From NCBI RefSeq assembly GCF_006539185.1, contig NZ_BJMN01000006.1, positions 1 to 64,000 on the forward strand: a DNA stretch of 64,000 bases, given 5' to 3'. The DNA is from Streptomyces gardneri (GTDB lineage Bacteria; Actinomycetota; Actinomycetes; Streptomycetales; Streptomycetaceae). The notes under the pieces were generated by a model. It was not told the DNA's origin and searched no databases. It saw only the letters and a list, made by a program, of their open reading frames with translations. Positions 1 through 8,870 of this stretch are shown one piece after another. Every line of letters begins with the position of its first letter. Within the stretch, counting starts at the first letter, position 1. The position numbers were made by a program, and so were the translations under genes.

Positions 1-652
1 TCGCCTTCCCACGGGGCCTCAAGGCAGCAGCAGCTTGACGCTTAACCGCGTGGGATGTCTTGTCACCACGCACCCGCAGCGGCTTGCGCCTCGGACGGCC
101 ACCGCCGACCTTGGGCACCCGGATCGCTTCGAGGACCGGCTCGAACTGCGGGCTGTCACCCCGCTGACCTGCCGTGACCAGCAACGACAGCGGCTTCTGA
201 CCCTGCTCGCAGGCCAGATGGATCTTCGTGGAGAACCCACCCCGCGACCGGCCCAGCCCGTGATCGTCGGGCTCCGTCCCGAGCCCGCCGGGCGGTTCGT
301 TCTGCGCGGCGCCGTCGCGGCGGGCACCGGCCGCGTGCTGGTGGGCCCGGCAGACCGTGGAGTCGACGTTCACCTCCCAGGTGATCAGCCCGGCCGCATC
401 AGCCCTGGCCTGCAACAAGGTGAGGATCCGGGCCCAGACACCCTCGCGCTGCCATCGGCGAAAGAGTCCGTACACGGTCTGCCAAGGCCCGTACTCGTGC
501 GGCAGATCCCGCCACGGAACACCGGTCCGAACCCGCCACCGAACCCCATTGATCAACCGCCGCCGGCGCCCGGACCTGCGGCTCACGCCTGCCGCAGGCA
601 GCAACGACTCCAGCACCGACCACTGCTCATCAGAAAGATCCCCACGCCCCAC
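1..652 (-). CDS. IS5-family transposase, cut by window edge
   Basis: The frame runs from a GTG at 652 off the left edge, giving about 217 residues. The N-terminus (GRGDLSDEQWSVLESLLP) and the INGVRWRVRTGVPWRDLP stretch are typical of IS5-type DDE transposases. The first catalytic Asp is D97 in NVDSTV and the likely second is D197 in VRGDK. After VRGDK the usual family continuation (AY.SR..R.YLR) is not seen. The sequence reads TSHAVKRQAAAALRPRGKA instead, so the element may be frameshifted or rearranged about 60 nt from the edge. The third acidic residue would lie outside the window. I did not recognise terminal inverted repeats. Family assignment is confident; integrity is not. Confidence 0.75.
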   Translation of the reverse strand, partial: MGRGDLSDEQWSVLESLLPAAGVSRRSGRRRRLINGVRWRVRTGVPWRDLPHEYGPWQTVYGLFRRWQREGVWARILTLLQARADAAGLITWEVNVDSTVCRAHQHAAGARRDGAAQNEPPGGLGTEPDDHGLGRSRGGFSTKIHLACEQGQKPLSLLVTAGQRGDSPQFEPVLEAIRVPKVGGGRPRRKPLRVRGDKTSHAVKRQAAAALRPRGKA

Positions 653-856
653 ACCGTGATCATCACTGCATGAGGCGCGGGATGGAACACCGATCTTGTG
701 ACTGAGCACTTCAGTTGGCGAGTTGGGTGTCTGCCTACCGGTCACGACACCGTCGTGACCGGGCCGGACCCGTGATCGTTGCCGCCCCGACCGGCCGGTA
801 CCGCCGATGGCCGGTACTGCCGCGATCGGGGCGGTTGCGCATCTGCTGGCCACCGG

Positions 857-887
857 CATCGAGGATGGCCGGGGCCTGTCCTCGATG
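857..887. terminator. hairpin 3' of the alpha/beta hydrolase
   Basis: An inverted repeat with 9-bp arms (CATCGAGGA / TCCTCGATG) and a 13-nt G-rich loop lies just beyond the stop of the minus-strand hydrolase at 902. It is a plausible factor-independent or mRNA-stabilising 3' hairpin. No U-tract follows, as is usual in high-GC actinobacteria. Confidence 0.35.
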
Positions 888-901
888 GCGGTGGCCTGGC
901 C

Positions 902-1639
902 TCACTTCAGGTGCCGGGCGAAGAACCGGGCCCCGGCGTCGAGCTCGAACTGCGGGACGCCGGTGTGCCCGCCCATGTTGGCGTGCAGCGTCTTCTCCTT
1001 GGAGCCGAAGGCGTCGAACAGGTCCAGGGCCGCCTGCCTGTCGTTCCCTTCGTCGTCCCATTGCAGCAGGACCTGCAGCGGAATGCTGACCTGGCGGGCC
1101 TCCTCGAACATGGAGCGAGGCACGAAACTCCCGGCGAAGAAGCCGGCGGCCGAGATACGCGGCTCGACCACCGCCAGCCGGACGCCGATGGAGATCACTC
1201 CCCCCTCGTATCCGACCGGGCCGCCGATCACGGGCAGCGACAGGAGGGCGTCCAGGGTGGCCTGCCATTCCGGGACCGACTTTTCGACGAGCGGGAGGAC
1301 GAGGGCGTCGATGATCTCGTCGCCGACCGGTTCGCCGGCCTCCACGGCCCGCCGCAGGTCGGCGCGGGCCTGCTCGGCGGCGGCCCATCGGGGCCGGTCA
1401 CCGCTCCCGGGGAGCTCGATGGTGGCCGCGGCGAAGCCGTATTTCGCCGCGTAGTACCGGGCCCGCCCCGCCAGCCGGGGGTACATCTTGCGCAGGCCGA
1501 GGGGCGGGGGGCTGATCAGGATCAGTGGCACCGGTGCGGATGCGGACGCGGGCGTCCACAGGATGCCGGGGATCTCACCGAGGGTGAACTCGCGTTCGAG
1601 GACGCCGTCGTCGAGGCGCTGCTCAGAAGTGAATCGCAT
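902..1639 (-). CDS. alpha/beta hydrolase (dienelactone-hydrolase-like), altered nucleophile
   Basis: A 245-residue single-domain protein with an alpha/beta hydrolase layout: oxyanion-side loop LILISPPP, a central elbow at GGPVGYEGG, an acid at D195 (QWDDEGND) and a His at H225 (GGHTGVP). At the nucleophile elbow the expected G-x-S/C/D-x-G reads G-Y-E-G-G, with Glu145 where the nucleophile should be. Acid and His are retained, so this is either a non-hydrolytic member or a changed activity. No signal peptide is visible, so it should be cytoplasmic. The ATG start at 1639 is followed by normal Streptomyces codon usage. It has no operon partner. The substrate cannot be told. Confidence 0.8.
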   Translation of the reverse strand: MRFTSEQRLDDGVLEREFTLGEIPGILWTPASASAPVPLILISPPPLGLRKMYPRLAGRARYYAAKYGFAAATIELPGSGDRPRWAAAEQARADLRRAVEAGEPVGDEIIDALVLPLVEKSVPEWQATLDALLSLPVIGGPVGYEGGVISIGVRLAVVEPRISAAGFFAGSFVPRSMFEEARQVSIPLQVLLQWDDEGNDRQAALDLFDAFGSKEKTLHANMGGHTGVPQFELDAGARFFARHLK

Positions 1640-2226
1640 GGTCGTGCCTTTCGGGAGTGCTCGTGAACGGCGCTCCCGGACGACCTATCGCCCGACCGCG
1701 ACCCCGGAGGGGAGCACCCATGTCGATACTGCGTTCACGGGTACCACCTCCTCGTTCTCTCGCACGGCCTCCGGGAAAGTAGCAGTGGTCGCCGTGGTCC
1801 GCCAACAGGTTTTCGCGGAGGCGCCTGGGCCCACCGCGAAGGCGGTCACGCTCAACCCGCCAACTCAACTACAACTGAAGCGCTCAGTCACAGATCTAAA
1901 ACACGGCCTAGCCCGTACCTCGGACGCACAGGCATTTCGCCCCGTGGCGGACTGGTAAACGTGCCAGGAGGCATCCGGTCATGCCGAGTTACGCCGCCCG
2001 CAGGGCGGGTCAGCGGACGCGACGCGGGCTCGGGCGACGTATGGGTGCGGGGAGTTGCTGGGAGGGCGGCATGCGCTGTCGAGGAGTTGCTGATGCCTGA
2101 GCGGGGGCGGCGAGGCCGGCTGCGGCATCTATGAGCTGGACCACGAGGTCGTGAGGGGTGCCAGCGGAAAGACATACGCTCCACGCCGCCCGGTTGAGGT
2201 CTTCTCCGCCATACAAGGCAAATCCT

Positions 2227-2305
2227 GTCGTCCCGACTTTTCGAAGTCGCAGATCAGCGGCCGTTTCAGAGCAATCCGAAACGCCCGCTTGATCGTTCCT
2301 GGGGA
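2227..2305. repeat. dispersed hairpin repeat A, copy 1
   Basis: Positions 2261-2305 align without gaps to 5205-5249 at 36 of 45 positions, sharing CCGTTTCAGAG and GATCG.TCC.GGGG blocks. Positions 2227-2276 align without gaps to 38221-38270, sharing TGTCGTCCCG and GGCCGTTTCAGAG. The centre can fold (CCGTTTC pairing with GAAACG). The element is non-coding. Its nature (REP-like, terminator-derived or att-like) is not established. Confidence 0.6.
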
Positions 2306-2366
2306 CCCATTTGGGACCAGCGCACTTGACTGATCTGAAGCGCACCTTGACTCGGTCAAGGTGCGC
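2301..2366. repeat. dispersed hairpin repeat B, copy 1
   Basis: This begins with a GGGGACC-type block at 2301-2320 that also occurs at 14060-14079. It ends with a perfect 12-bp stem and 3-nt loop: GCGCACCTTGAC at 2340-2351 pairs with GTCAAGGTGCGC at 2355-2366. The same hairpin recurs at 14094-14116. It could act as a terminator for leftward or rightward transcription. Confidence 0.6.
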
Positions 2367-2626
2367 TTCTTGCCCGGCGTCGGTGATCTTCCGCTCGGCC
2401 TTGGTGGCCTCGTTGGCGAGCACGCCCGGGGCAGGGGTGGCCTGCCGGCGTCCGGACCCGGATCCAAGGTGGTGAGTCGCGACCGCCGGGTCCGGCGGAG
2501 GAGGCGGGTCCAGGTGCGGCCGGCGCAGGATGGGTGTCAACTCCTCTGTTTTGCAGTCGAGTTGACCCGATCTGACCTATGTTCTAGGGGACGCCAGCGG
2601 TTCACGAACTCGCCCAGGAGGTCCGA

Positions 2627-5179
2627 TTGCAGCCCAGACGCATCCGCGCTCTTGCCGGAGCAATCCGCCGCTCCCCTCTGCTCATAGCCTTCGCCCTGGG
2701 CTCGCTGCTCGTCGGGCTGACCCCCTGGCTCGGAGTGGCGAGCACGGGGCCGGGCGGCCGTGGTCCGACACCTCGGCCGGTGCCGGGGGCCTTTGAGCAG
2801 CAGGCGGCGAAGGTGTCGCCGCACCATGGCGTGGCTCCGGCGAACGCGATGGAGCCCACGGCTCCCGTGCTCGCTCGGACCGGATGGACCGCCACGGCGA
2901 GCGACGAGGAGACCGTCGGCGAGAACGGCCGCGCGGCCAACGTCCTCGACGGCGACGCCGCCACCATCTGGCACAGCAGGTGGTCCGGGACCCCGGCCCC
3001 GCTGCCGCACAGCATCACCGTCGACATGCACCGCACGACGGTGGTCTCGGCGCTCGTCTACCAGCCCCGCACCGTCGGGGCGAACGGGCGCGTCGGTGAG
3101 TACAGCATCAGCGTGAGCGCCGACGGCCGGAACTGGGGGAGTCCGGTCGCCACCGGGACTCTCGCGGACGATGCCGGCGCCAAGACCCTCGGATTCGCCC
3201 CGCAGGGTGCGCGGTTCGTCCGGCTCACCGCCGTCACCGAGGCCGGCAACCGCGGCCCGTGGAGCTCTGCCGCGGAGATCAACCTCCTCGGCGACCCCGG
3301 AACCCCGGCGGCCACCGTCGACCTGCCCCGGACCGGATGGACCGCCACGGCGAGCGACGAGGAGACCGCCAGGGAGAACGGCCGGGCGGCCAACGTCCTC
3401 GACGGTGACCCCGCAACGATCTGGCACAGCAGGTGGTCCGGGACCCCGGCTCCGCTGCCGCACAGCATCACGATCGACATGCACCGCAGGGCGGCTGTCT
3501 CCGCACTGGTCTACCAGCCCCGCAGGGACGTCGCCAACGGGCGTGCGGGCGCGTACACCATCACCGTCAGCACTGACGGGACCCACTTCGGCGCACCGGT
3601 CGCCACGGGCACCTGGCGCGACGACGACACCGTCAAGACCGCGACCTTCACCCGCGCCGCCAAGGCCCGCTACGTACGCCTGACGGTGACCCGCGAGGCC
3701 GGCAACCGCGGGCCCTGGACCTCCGCCGCCGAGATACGCCTGAGCGGACCGGCCAAACCGGCCACCCACGGCACCTGGAGCCGGATCACCGGCTTCCCCC
3801 TGGTCCCGGTGGCCACCGCCGTCCTGCCGGGCGACAAACTCCTGGCCTGGTCGGCGTACGCGGTCGACCGCTTCGGCGGCAGCAACGGCTACACCCAGAC
3901 CGCGATCCTCGACCTGAAGACGGGCAAGGTCACCCAGCGACGCGTCGACAACACCGGCCACGACATGTTCTGCCCGGGCATAGCGATGCTCGCCGACGGA
4001 CGGGTCCTCGTCACCGGCGGCAGCAACGCGGAGAAGGCGAGCATCTACGACCCGGCCACCGATACCTGGTCCGCGACCACCGACATGAACATCGCCCGCG
4101 GCTACCAGTCCATGACCCTGCTCTCCACCGGCGAGGCCTTCGTCCTCGGCGGCTCCTGGAGCGGAGCCGCGGGCGACAAGGCAGGCGAGGTCTGGTCCCC
4201 GGACACCCGCACCTGGCGCAAGCTCCCCGGAGTCCCCGCCGCCCCGGCCCTGACGGCCGACCCGGCCGGCGCCTACCGCGCCGACAATCACATGTGGCTG
4301 TACGCCACCTCGGGCGGCAAGGTGCTCCAGCTGGGCCCGAGCAAGCAGATGAACTGGATCGCGACCGGCGGGAACGGGAGCATCACCCCCGCCGGCACCC
4401 GGGCCGACAGCCAGGACGCCATGACCGGCAACGCCGTCGCGTACGACATCGGCAAGCTGCTCACCCTGGGCGGCTCGCCCGCGTACGAGAAGTCGCCCGC
4501 CACCCGGCGCGCGTACACCGTGAGCATCGACGGTGGTCAGGTCCGGTCCGCGCGTACGGGCGACATGGACAACGCCCGCGCCTTCGGCAACAGCGTCGTC
4601 CTGCCCGACGGCAAGGTCGCGGTGTTCGGCGGGCAGGCGTACCCCGTGCCGTTCAGCGACGCCACGTCCGTGCTGACCCCCGAGCTGTGGGACCCGGCGA
4701 CCGGACGCTTCACCCCGCTCGCCAGCATGGCCATCCCGCGCAACTACCACAGCGTGGCGAACCTGCTGCCCGACGGGCGGATCTTCTCCGGCGGCGGCGG
4801 CCTGTGCGGTGACTGTGCCACCAACCACGCCGACGGGTCCGTGTTCACACCGCCGTACCTGCTCAACGCGGACGGCTCGCCCAAGCCGCGTCCCGTCATC
4901 ACCGGCGGCGTACCGCCCCGGGCCGCCGCCGGCACCTCGCTCACCGTCCGCACCGAGGGGCCGGTGGCCTCGTTCGTCCTGATGCGGGCCGCGGCCGCGA
5001 CCCACTCCACGGACAACGACCAACGGCGGGTCCCGCTGGCATCCACGGCTGCGGCGCCCGGCACGTACACGGTGTCCATCCCCGCCGACAAGGGTGTGGT
5101 CCTGCCGGGCACCTACATGCTCTTCGCCCTGGACGCCCAAGGGGTGCCGAGCATCGCCCGGTTCATCACCGTCTCCTGA
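2627..5179 (+). CDS. secreted galactose oxidase with two CBM32 domains
   Basis: An 850-residue extracellular copper-radical oxidase, predicted to oxidise galactose C6-OH (or a related primary alcohol) to the aldehyde with release of H2O2. The TTG start at 2627 is chosen because AGGAGGT lies about 5 nt upstream and a signal peptide (residues 1-40) follows. Two F5/8-type C (CBM32) domains, about 81-225 and 230-380, are nearly identical and arose by tandem duplication at a 453-nt offset. The kelch-type catalytic domain and the C-terminal DUF1929-like domain fill 383-850. All fungal galactose-oxidase active-site residues have counterparts: Cys449 (HDMFCPG) and Tyr493 (RGYQS) for the thioether cross-link, stacking Trp511 (GGSWSG, same 18-residue spacing), Tyr707-His708 (NYHS) and His793 (THSTDNDQRR). 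The Trp points to true galactose oxidase more than to GlxA. The enzyme stands alone. Confidence 0.93.
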   Translation: MQPRRIRALAGAIRRSPLLIAFALGSLLVGLTPWLGVASTGPGGRGPTPRPVPGAFEQQAAKVSPHHGVAPANAMEPTAPVLARTGWTATASDEETVGENGRAANVLDGDAATIWHSRWSGTPAPLPHSITVDMHRTTVVSALVYQPRTVGANGRVGEYSISVSADGRNWGSPVATGTLADDAGAKTLGFAPQGARFVRLTAVTEAGNRGPWSSAAEINLLGDPGTPAATVDLPRTGWTATASDEETARENGRAANVLDGDPATIWHSRWSGTPAPLPHSITIDMHRRAAVSALVYQPRRDVANGRAGAYTITVSTDGTHFGAPVATGTWRDDDTVKTATFTRAAKARYVRLTVTREAGNRGPWTSAAEIRLSGPAKPATHGTWSRITGFPLVPVATAVLPGDKLLAWSAYAVDRFGGSNGYTQTAILDLKTGKVTQRRVDNTGHDMFCPGIAMLADGRVLVTGGSNAEKASIYDPATDTWSATTDMNIARGYQSMTLLSTGEAFVLGGSWSGAAGDKAGEVWSPDTRTWRKLPGVPAAPALTADPAGAYRADNHMWLYATSGGKVLQLGPSKQMNWIATGGNGSITPAGTRADSQDAMTGNAVAYDIGKLLTLGGSPAYEKSPATRRAYTVSIDGGQVRSARTGDMDNARAFGNSVVLPDGKVAVFGGQAYPVPFSDATSVLTPELWDPATGRFTPLASMAIPRNYHSVANLLPDGRIFSGGGGLCGDCATNHADGSVFTPPYLLNADGSPKPRPVITGGVPPRAAAGTSLTVRTEGPVASFVLMRAAAATHSTDNDQRRVPLASTAAAPGTYTVSIPADKGVVLPGTYMLFALDAQGVPSIARFITVS

Positions 5180-5198
5180 CGGCACGACAGCGACATCC

Positions 5199-5249
5199 GA
5201 GGTGCCGTTTCAGAGTGATCTGAAACGGCACCTCGATCGCTCCCGGGGC
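5199..5249. terminator. strong hairpin after galactose oxidase (repeat A, copy 2)
   Basis: A perfect 16-bp inverted repeat with a 4-nt loop: GAGGTGCCGTTTCAGA at 5199-5214 pairs with TCTGAAACGGCACCTC at 5219-5234. It starts 20 nt after the galactose oxidase stop and is the obvious terminator. The element is also homologous to the repeat upstream of the gene (2261-2305), so related hairpins flank the gene. Confidence 0.8.
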
Positions 5250-5775
5250 AGTACGGAGCCGACACGTACAGCCCGCAGGTACCGCCGGCAGATGTGCCGT
5301 CCGTTCCCCCCCGTGGTGGATGGACTCTCCGAGCGCTTCCGCGGCATGCTCCGCGCACGACGGTCACTCACTCCTAGGAGTGACGGAGAGCAATCTGCCT
5401 GACGACCGGACGGGCACAAGGAACCGGGCAGTGGGCCCTACGTAGGCGGAGCGCGGACGACTCCGCGTCCACCCGGAGCAGCTGTCGCTCGCGGGCCCGG
5501 TGAACCACGGGAATTCGCTGGGTGCTGCGTTCTCATTCCCACAGCGTTCCGCTCTGCGGATCCGGGCTTCGTCACCACCGGCGCCATCTCCTCCTTCACC
5601 CGGCGGCGAAGCCCGGGAAGGTGCGGTGCGCGAGGCCTACGGCCGTTCGCGTTGAGCCCGTATGCACCATCTCAAGTGGCGGGCGCTTCGGCGGCAGCTG
5701 ACGGTGAGCCATGTCGCCGTGTACGGAGAGCCGACAGTGGGTCAGCTGACGCGGTGTACGGAAGGAAGTTCAGCG
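5235..5775. other. intergenic region, no gene seen
   Basis: About 540 nt between the galactose oxidase terminator and the small surface protein. I see no supported gene or recognisable promoter. GGAAGGA at about 5760-5767 is the ribosome site of the next gene. Confidence 0.4.
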
Positions 5776-6345
5776 ATGCGCTCTGCCCGCATTCTCTTCG
5801 CCGCGGCCGCCGCCGCCGGCACCCTGGCGCTTGCCGCACCCGGCGCCTACGCGATCACCGCCGGTGACTGGGACAGCACCTCCCACAGCCAGGAGCGTGA
5901 CCACGACAAGCCGAAGGGCGGCATGCACACCGGTTCCGGCGCTCTGTCGCTCGTCAGTGGCGACGAGTGGTCCAAGGAGCACGACAAGGGCGGGAAGGCC
6001 GAGAAGGCCGAGAAGGAACACGACAAGGGCGGGTGGCAGAAGGAGCACGAGAAGCCGAAGGGCGGCATGCACACCGGTTCCGGCGCCCTGTCCCTCGTCA
6101 ACGCCGACGAGTGGCCCAAGGACGCGGAGAAGGACAAGCAGAAGGACTGGACCAAGGACACGCAGAAGGACAAGCCGAAGGAAGAGAGCGGCTACAAGCC
6201 GGAGAAGCCGAAGGGCGGCATGCACACGGGCGGAGGCGGCCTCGCGAGCGGCACCACGAACGTGACCGGAGCGGCCTTGGTGGCGGTCGGACTCGCCGCG
6301 TTCGTCCTCCACCGCCGCAGGAAGGCCGCCGGCGCGGCTACGTGA
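5776..6345 (+). CDS. secreted surface protein with GGMHTG repeats, likely sortase partner
   Basis: A 189-residue protein. The ATG at 5776 is preferred over longer frames because GGAAGGA lies ahead of it and a clean signal peptide follows (MRSARILFAAAAAAG, cleavage near AYA). The mature part is Lys/Glu/Asp-rich and holds three copies of a KPKGGMHTG motif; the first two are extended as KGGMHTGSGALSLV and the last reads KGGMHTGGGGLASG. The C-terminus is a hydrophobic helix followed by HRRRK, the layout of a wall-sorted protein but without a standard LPXTG. The sortase gene directly follows (110 nt), so the GGMHTG-GGGLA region may be the sorting signal. Function is unknown. Confidence 0.85.
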   Translation: MRSARILFAAAAAAGTLALAAPGAYAITAGDWDSTSHSQERDHDKPKGGMHTGSGALSLVSGDEWSKEHDKGGKAEKAEKEHDKGGWQKEHEKPKGGMHTGSGALSLVNADEWPKDAEKDKQKDWTKDTQKDKPKEESGYKPEKPKGGMHTGGGGLASGTTNVTGAALVAVGLAAFVLHRRRKAAGAAT

Positions 6346-6454
6346 GGAAGAACGGACGCAGGGGCCGCCTCCCGGCCGGCGGCCCCTACGTCCGGCCGGC
6401 CACACCTCCGTACCCCCATCCCGGATCTTCCGCCCGAGTCCGAAGGAGCCCCTG

Positions 6455-7177
6455 GTGACGACCCGACCGGATCCCGCTGACGTGGGAGCGCCCCGGCGTG
6501 TCCCGCGGTGGGTGGTCCCCGCCGTGTTCTGGACGCTGGTTCTTGCTGTGCTTCTGCTCGTCCTCCGTCCGGGGATGTCCGACCAGGACACGGAAGCGCC
6601 TGCCCGACCCGCGGCTGCCGCCGAGTCCGGTCGCGCTTCGGCCCCCGCCCAGTCGTCCCGTCCCGGCGCTTCGCGCCACGCCTCGCCGAGTGCCGTCCCG
6701 GCGGCCGGTCCGGCGATGCCGAGGTCGGCTCCCGTCCGTCTGAAGATTCCCAAGCTCGGAGTGGACGCGCCCTTCATCGACCTGAAGATCGGCCCCTCCG
6801 GCGCGCTCGACCCGCCCCCGGCCGACAACACGAACCTGGTGGGCTGGCAGGCGTCCGGAATCTCTCCCGGTGAACGGGGGACCTCGATCATCGCGGGCCA
6901 CCTGGACACGGCCACCGGCCCCGCCGTCTTCGCCCGGCTCAACGAACTCGAGGCCGGAGACACCTTCGAGGTGACTCGCGCCGACGGCACCACCGCTGCC
7001 TTCCTCATCGATTCCGTGGAGGATTTCCACAAGGACGACTTCCCGGATCAGCGCGTCTACGGGGACACCCCCGACGCGCTCGTCCGGCTCATCACGTGCG
7101 CGGGCACATACGACCGCAAGGCGAAGGACTACACCGAGAACCTCGTCGTCTTCGCCCAGCTGGATCCCACCGGCTGA
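6455..7177 (+). CDS. class F sortase
   Basis: A 240-residue membrane-anchored transpeptidase. The GTG start at 6455 has GAAGGAG just upstream. One N-terminal membrane helix (about 17-42) and a Pro/Ala/Ser-rich linker precede the sortase domain (about 92-238). His149 (AGHLDT) and Cys215 (LITCAGTYD) are the catalytic pair. The short domain and the V.LKIPKLGVDAPF start are characteristic of actinobacterial class F enzymes. It is paired with the repeat-bearing surface protein upstream, which I infer to be its substrate. Reaction: cleaves a C-terminal sorting signal and attaches the protein to the cell wall. Confidence 0.9.
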   Translation: MTTRPDPADVGAPRRVPRWVVPAVFWTLVLAVLLLVLRPGMSDQDTEAPARPAAAAESGRASAPAQSSRPGASRHASPSAVPAAGPAMPRSAPVRLKIPKLGVDAPFIDLKIGPSGALDPPPADNTNLVGWQASGISPGERGTSIIAGHLDTATGPAVFARLNELEAGDTFEVTRADGTTAAFLIDSVEDFHKDDFPDQRVYGDTPDALVRLITCAGTYDRKAKDYTENLVVFAQLDPTG

Positions 7178-7239
7178 CCCGGAGCCGCATCGGCAGTCAC
7201 CACGGCAGGCCTGTTCGGTGGAATGGGGCCGGACAGCTC

Positions 7240-8418
7240 TCAGAGCGTGCCCGGAGAGGCAGGTCCGTCCGCCCAAGGATCAGGAGCGGGAGAGGCGTGG
7301 CCTTCTGCTGGGTCGTTGTCTACGCGGGCCAAGGCGAGAACGGCCTGGTCGTCCTCCTCTGACATGGCCGACCAGCGCTCGGTGTCGGCCTTCAGGAACG
7401 AGACGACGGCGTCTGGAGCCGCGGTCCGGCCGGCTCGAAAGTGCTCCGTCAGGCGCTCAAGGACGGGGTAGAACGCGCCCTCCGCGTTGCGGCTCTCGCT
7501 GATGCCGTCCGTGTAGGCGACGAGCACCTCACCCGGCCGCAGGGTGTGCTCGGTCGTCCGGGCCGGGGCCGAGGAGAGGCCGCCGAGGCCGAGAGGGAGT
7601 GAGGGAGAGGTCTCCAGGAGGCGGGCGCCATGAGGTCCGACGGCGATCGGTGGCGGGTGGCCGCGGTCCACGATGCGTACGGTGTCGCCGGTGAGTTCCA
7701 TGACGAGAGCGGTGACGAAGAGTTCCTGGTCGCCTGCGGACCCGCGCGGGCCGTTGCGGTCGATGCTCAGCTCCAGCCGGTCCGCCAGTACGGGCAGGTC
7801 CCGCCATTCGTGGGCGGAGACGCGGAAACTCCCCAGAACCGCGGACACCGCCTGGACCGCGTCCAGGCCCTTGCCCCGCACATCTCCGATGATCGCCCGT
7901 ACGCCGAACGGCGTTTCGCATACGTCGTACAGATCGCCGCCGACCAGGGTGCCGCCCTCCCCTGCGGTGTAGCAGGCCGCCGCTCGCAGACTTCCGATCA
8001 GAGGCGGTACGGGCCGCAGCAGGGTTCGCTGCATGACCTCGGCCACCGAATTCGCCCGAACCAGGTGCCCCCGCGCTCGTTCGCGCTGCCGGGCGAGCAG
8101 GATGCTCACTGCCCCGATCAGCAGTGTCGCGACGTACAGCGCGACATGGTGCTGCTCGTCGAAGTGCCCCGGCCGCCGCCACGCCAACAGCATCTGCAGG
8201 GCCAGACACACCACGGTCGACACGGCCGTCCCCTTCGGCCCACGCGTCGCGGCGACCAGGGGAGGGACACCCGTGAGGACGAAGCTGACGGGCTCCCTTC
8301 CGCCCAGAACCCCCTCCGCGATCAATGCCAGGCCCACCCCCACGAAGGGCGTCCACCACAGCCAACCGCGCCCGTGAAAGCGCAGCCGGCGGCGCGGCGA
8401 TGAGGTCTCGTGAGTCAC
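7240..8418 (-). CDS. membrane PP2C-type (SpoIIE/RsbU) serine phosphatase
   Basis: About 392 residues. A GTG at 8418 with GGGG upstream is preferred; an ATG at 8445 is possible. Four or so N-terminal membrane segments (residues about 20-110) are followed by a short linker and a SpoIIE-type PP2C domain. Metal-binding motifs are visible: VGGDLYDV, IGDVRGKGLDA, DRGHPPP, AYTDGISESR and EEDDQAVLALAR. Such proteins dephosphorylate anti-anti-sigma factors in partner-switch control of stress sigma factors. No cognate anti-sigma gene is adjacent. The Pro-rich tail is typical of Streptomyces members. Confidence 0.88.
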   Translation of the reverse strand: MTHETSSPRRRLRFHGRGWLWWTPFVGVGLALIAEGVLGGREPVSFVLTGVPPLVAATRGPKGTAVSTVVCLALQMLLAWRRPGHFDEQHHVALYVATLLIGAVSILLARQRERARGHLVRANSVAEVMQRTLLRPVPPLIGSLRAAACYTAGEGGTLVGGDLYDVCETPFGVRAIIGDVRGKGLDAVQAVSAVLGSFRVSAHEWRDLPVLADRLELSIDRNGPRGSAGDQELFVTALVMELTGDTVRIVDRGHPPPIAVGPHGARLLETSPSLPLGLGGLSSAPARTTEHTLRPGEVLVAYTDGISESRNAEGAFYPVLERLTEHFRAGRTAAPDAVVSFLKADTERWSAMSEEDDQAVLALARVDNDPAEGHASPAPDPWADGPASPGTL

Positions 8419-8542
8419 GGGCGTACCCCAGGGCCGTACAACCATCGGTCGGGCGACCAGTGCGACGGATGACGGCGCCGGCGAGCGCTCGCAGAGGCGC
8501 TTCCGTACCCACCGGTGCCCACCACAGGTCCGTCGCCCTCCG

Positions 8543-8755
8543 TCAGCACGGCACGACTCCTTTCGCCGCCTCGACCTCGCACCCGGTGATCAGGCTCTGC
8601 GGAGAGGGGGCGCCGTCGCCGAGGAAAGCGGCCGTCAGCGCTCGCGGGACCGCCTCGCACCATCCGAGGAGCCGGACTCCGAGCACCGCGTTCCCGTCGC
8701 GTCGGATTTCAAGGCCGGGAAGAGTCGTCTCACACCACACCGCTCCGTAGGTCAT
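8543..8755 (-). CDS. possible small hypothetical protein
   Basis: A 70-residue frame from an ATG at 8755 with reasonable third-position G/C bias, in the gap between the phosphatase and the GH16-like gene. It has three Cys and no membrane segment or recognised domain. A longer frame to 8845 exists but has weaker codon use. I do not recognise it and it may be spurious. Confidence 0.3.
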   Translation of the reverse strand: MTYGAVWCETTLPGLEIRRDGNAVLGVRLLGWCEAVPRALTAAFLGDGAPSPQSLITGCEVEAAKGVVPC

Positions 8756-8870
8756 GACCAACCATGCCTTGGAGTGCCACCCGGCCCGGGTCTCACCGCC
8801 ACCCGCCGCGACAACGCCACCCGAGCAGCCCTGCGACTGGGTCACGTTGCGCTCCGGGGGGGCGTGGGGG

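Larger units (their letters stand above)
1640..2626. other. gene-poor stretch with hairpin repeats
   Basis: About 990 nt without a convincing gene. Open frames here have poor codon bias and no recognisable domain. The right half holds two dispersed repeat elements, annotated separately (2227-2305 and 2301-2366). The galactose oxidase ribosome site, an AGGAGGT about 5 nt ahead of its TTG, sits at the right end. Confidence 0.5.

Noticed and set aside
1..720. Complete insertion sequence
   Set aside because: The transposase runs off the window and no terminal inverted repeat or target duplication could be identified.
1623..1868. 81-codon minus-strand frame upstream of the alpha/beta hydrolase
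   Set aside because: Arg/Gly-rich translation with no start signal; likely leader or promoter DNA.
2537..5185. 882-codon open frame antisense to the galactose oxidase gene
   Set aside because: Low-complexity Gly/Arg/Val translation with no domain; a GC-bias shadow of a well-supported gene.
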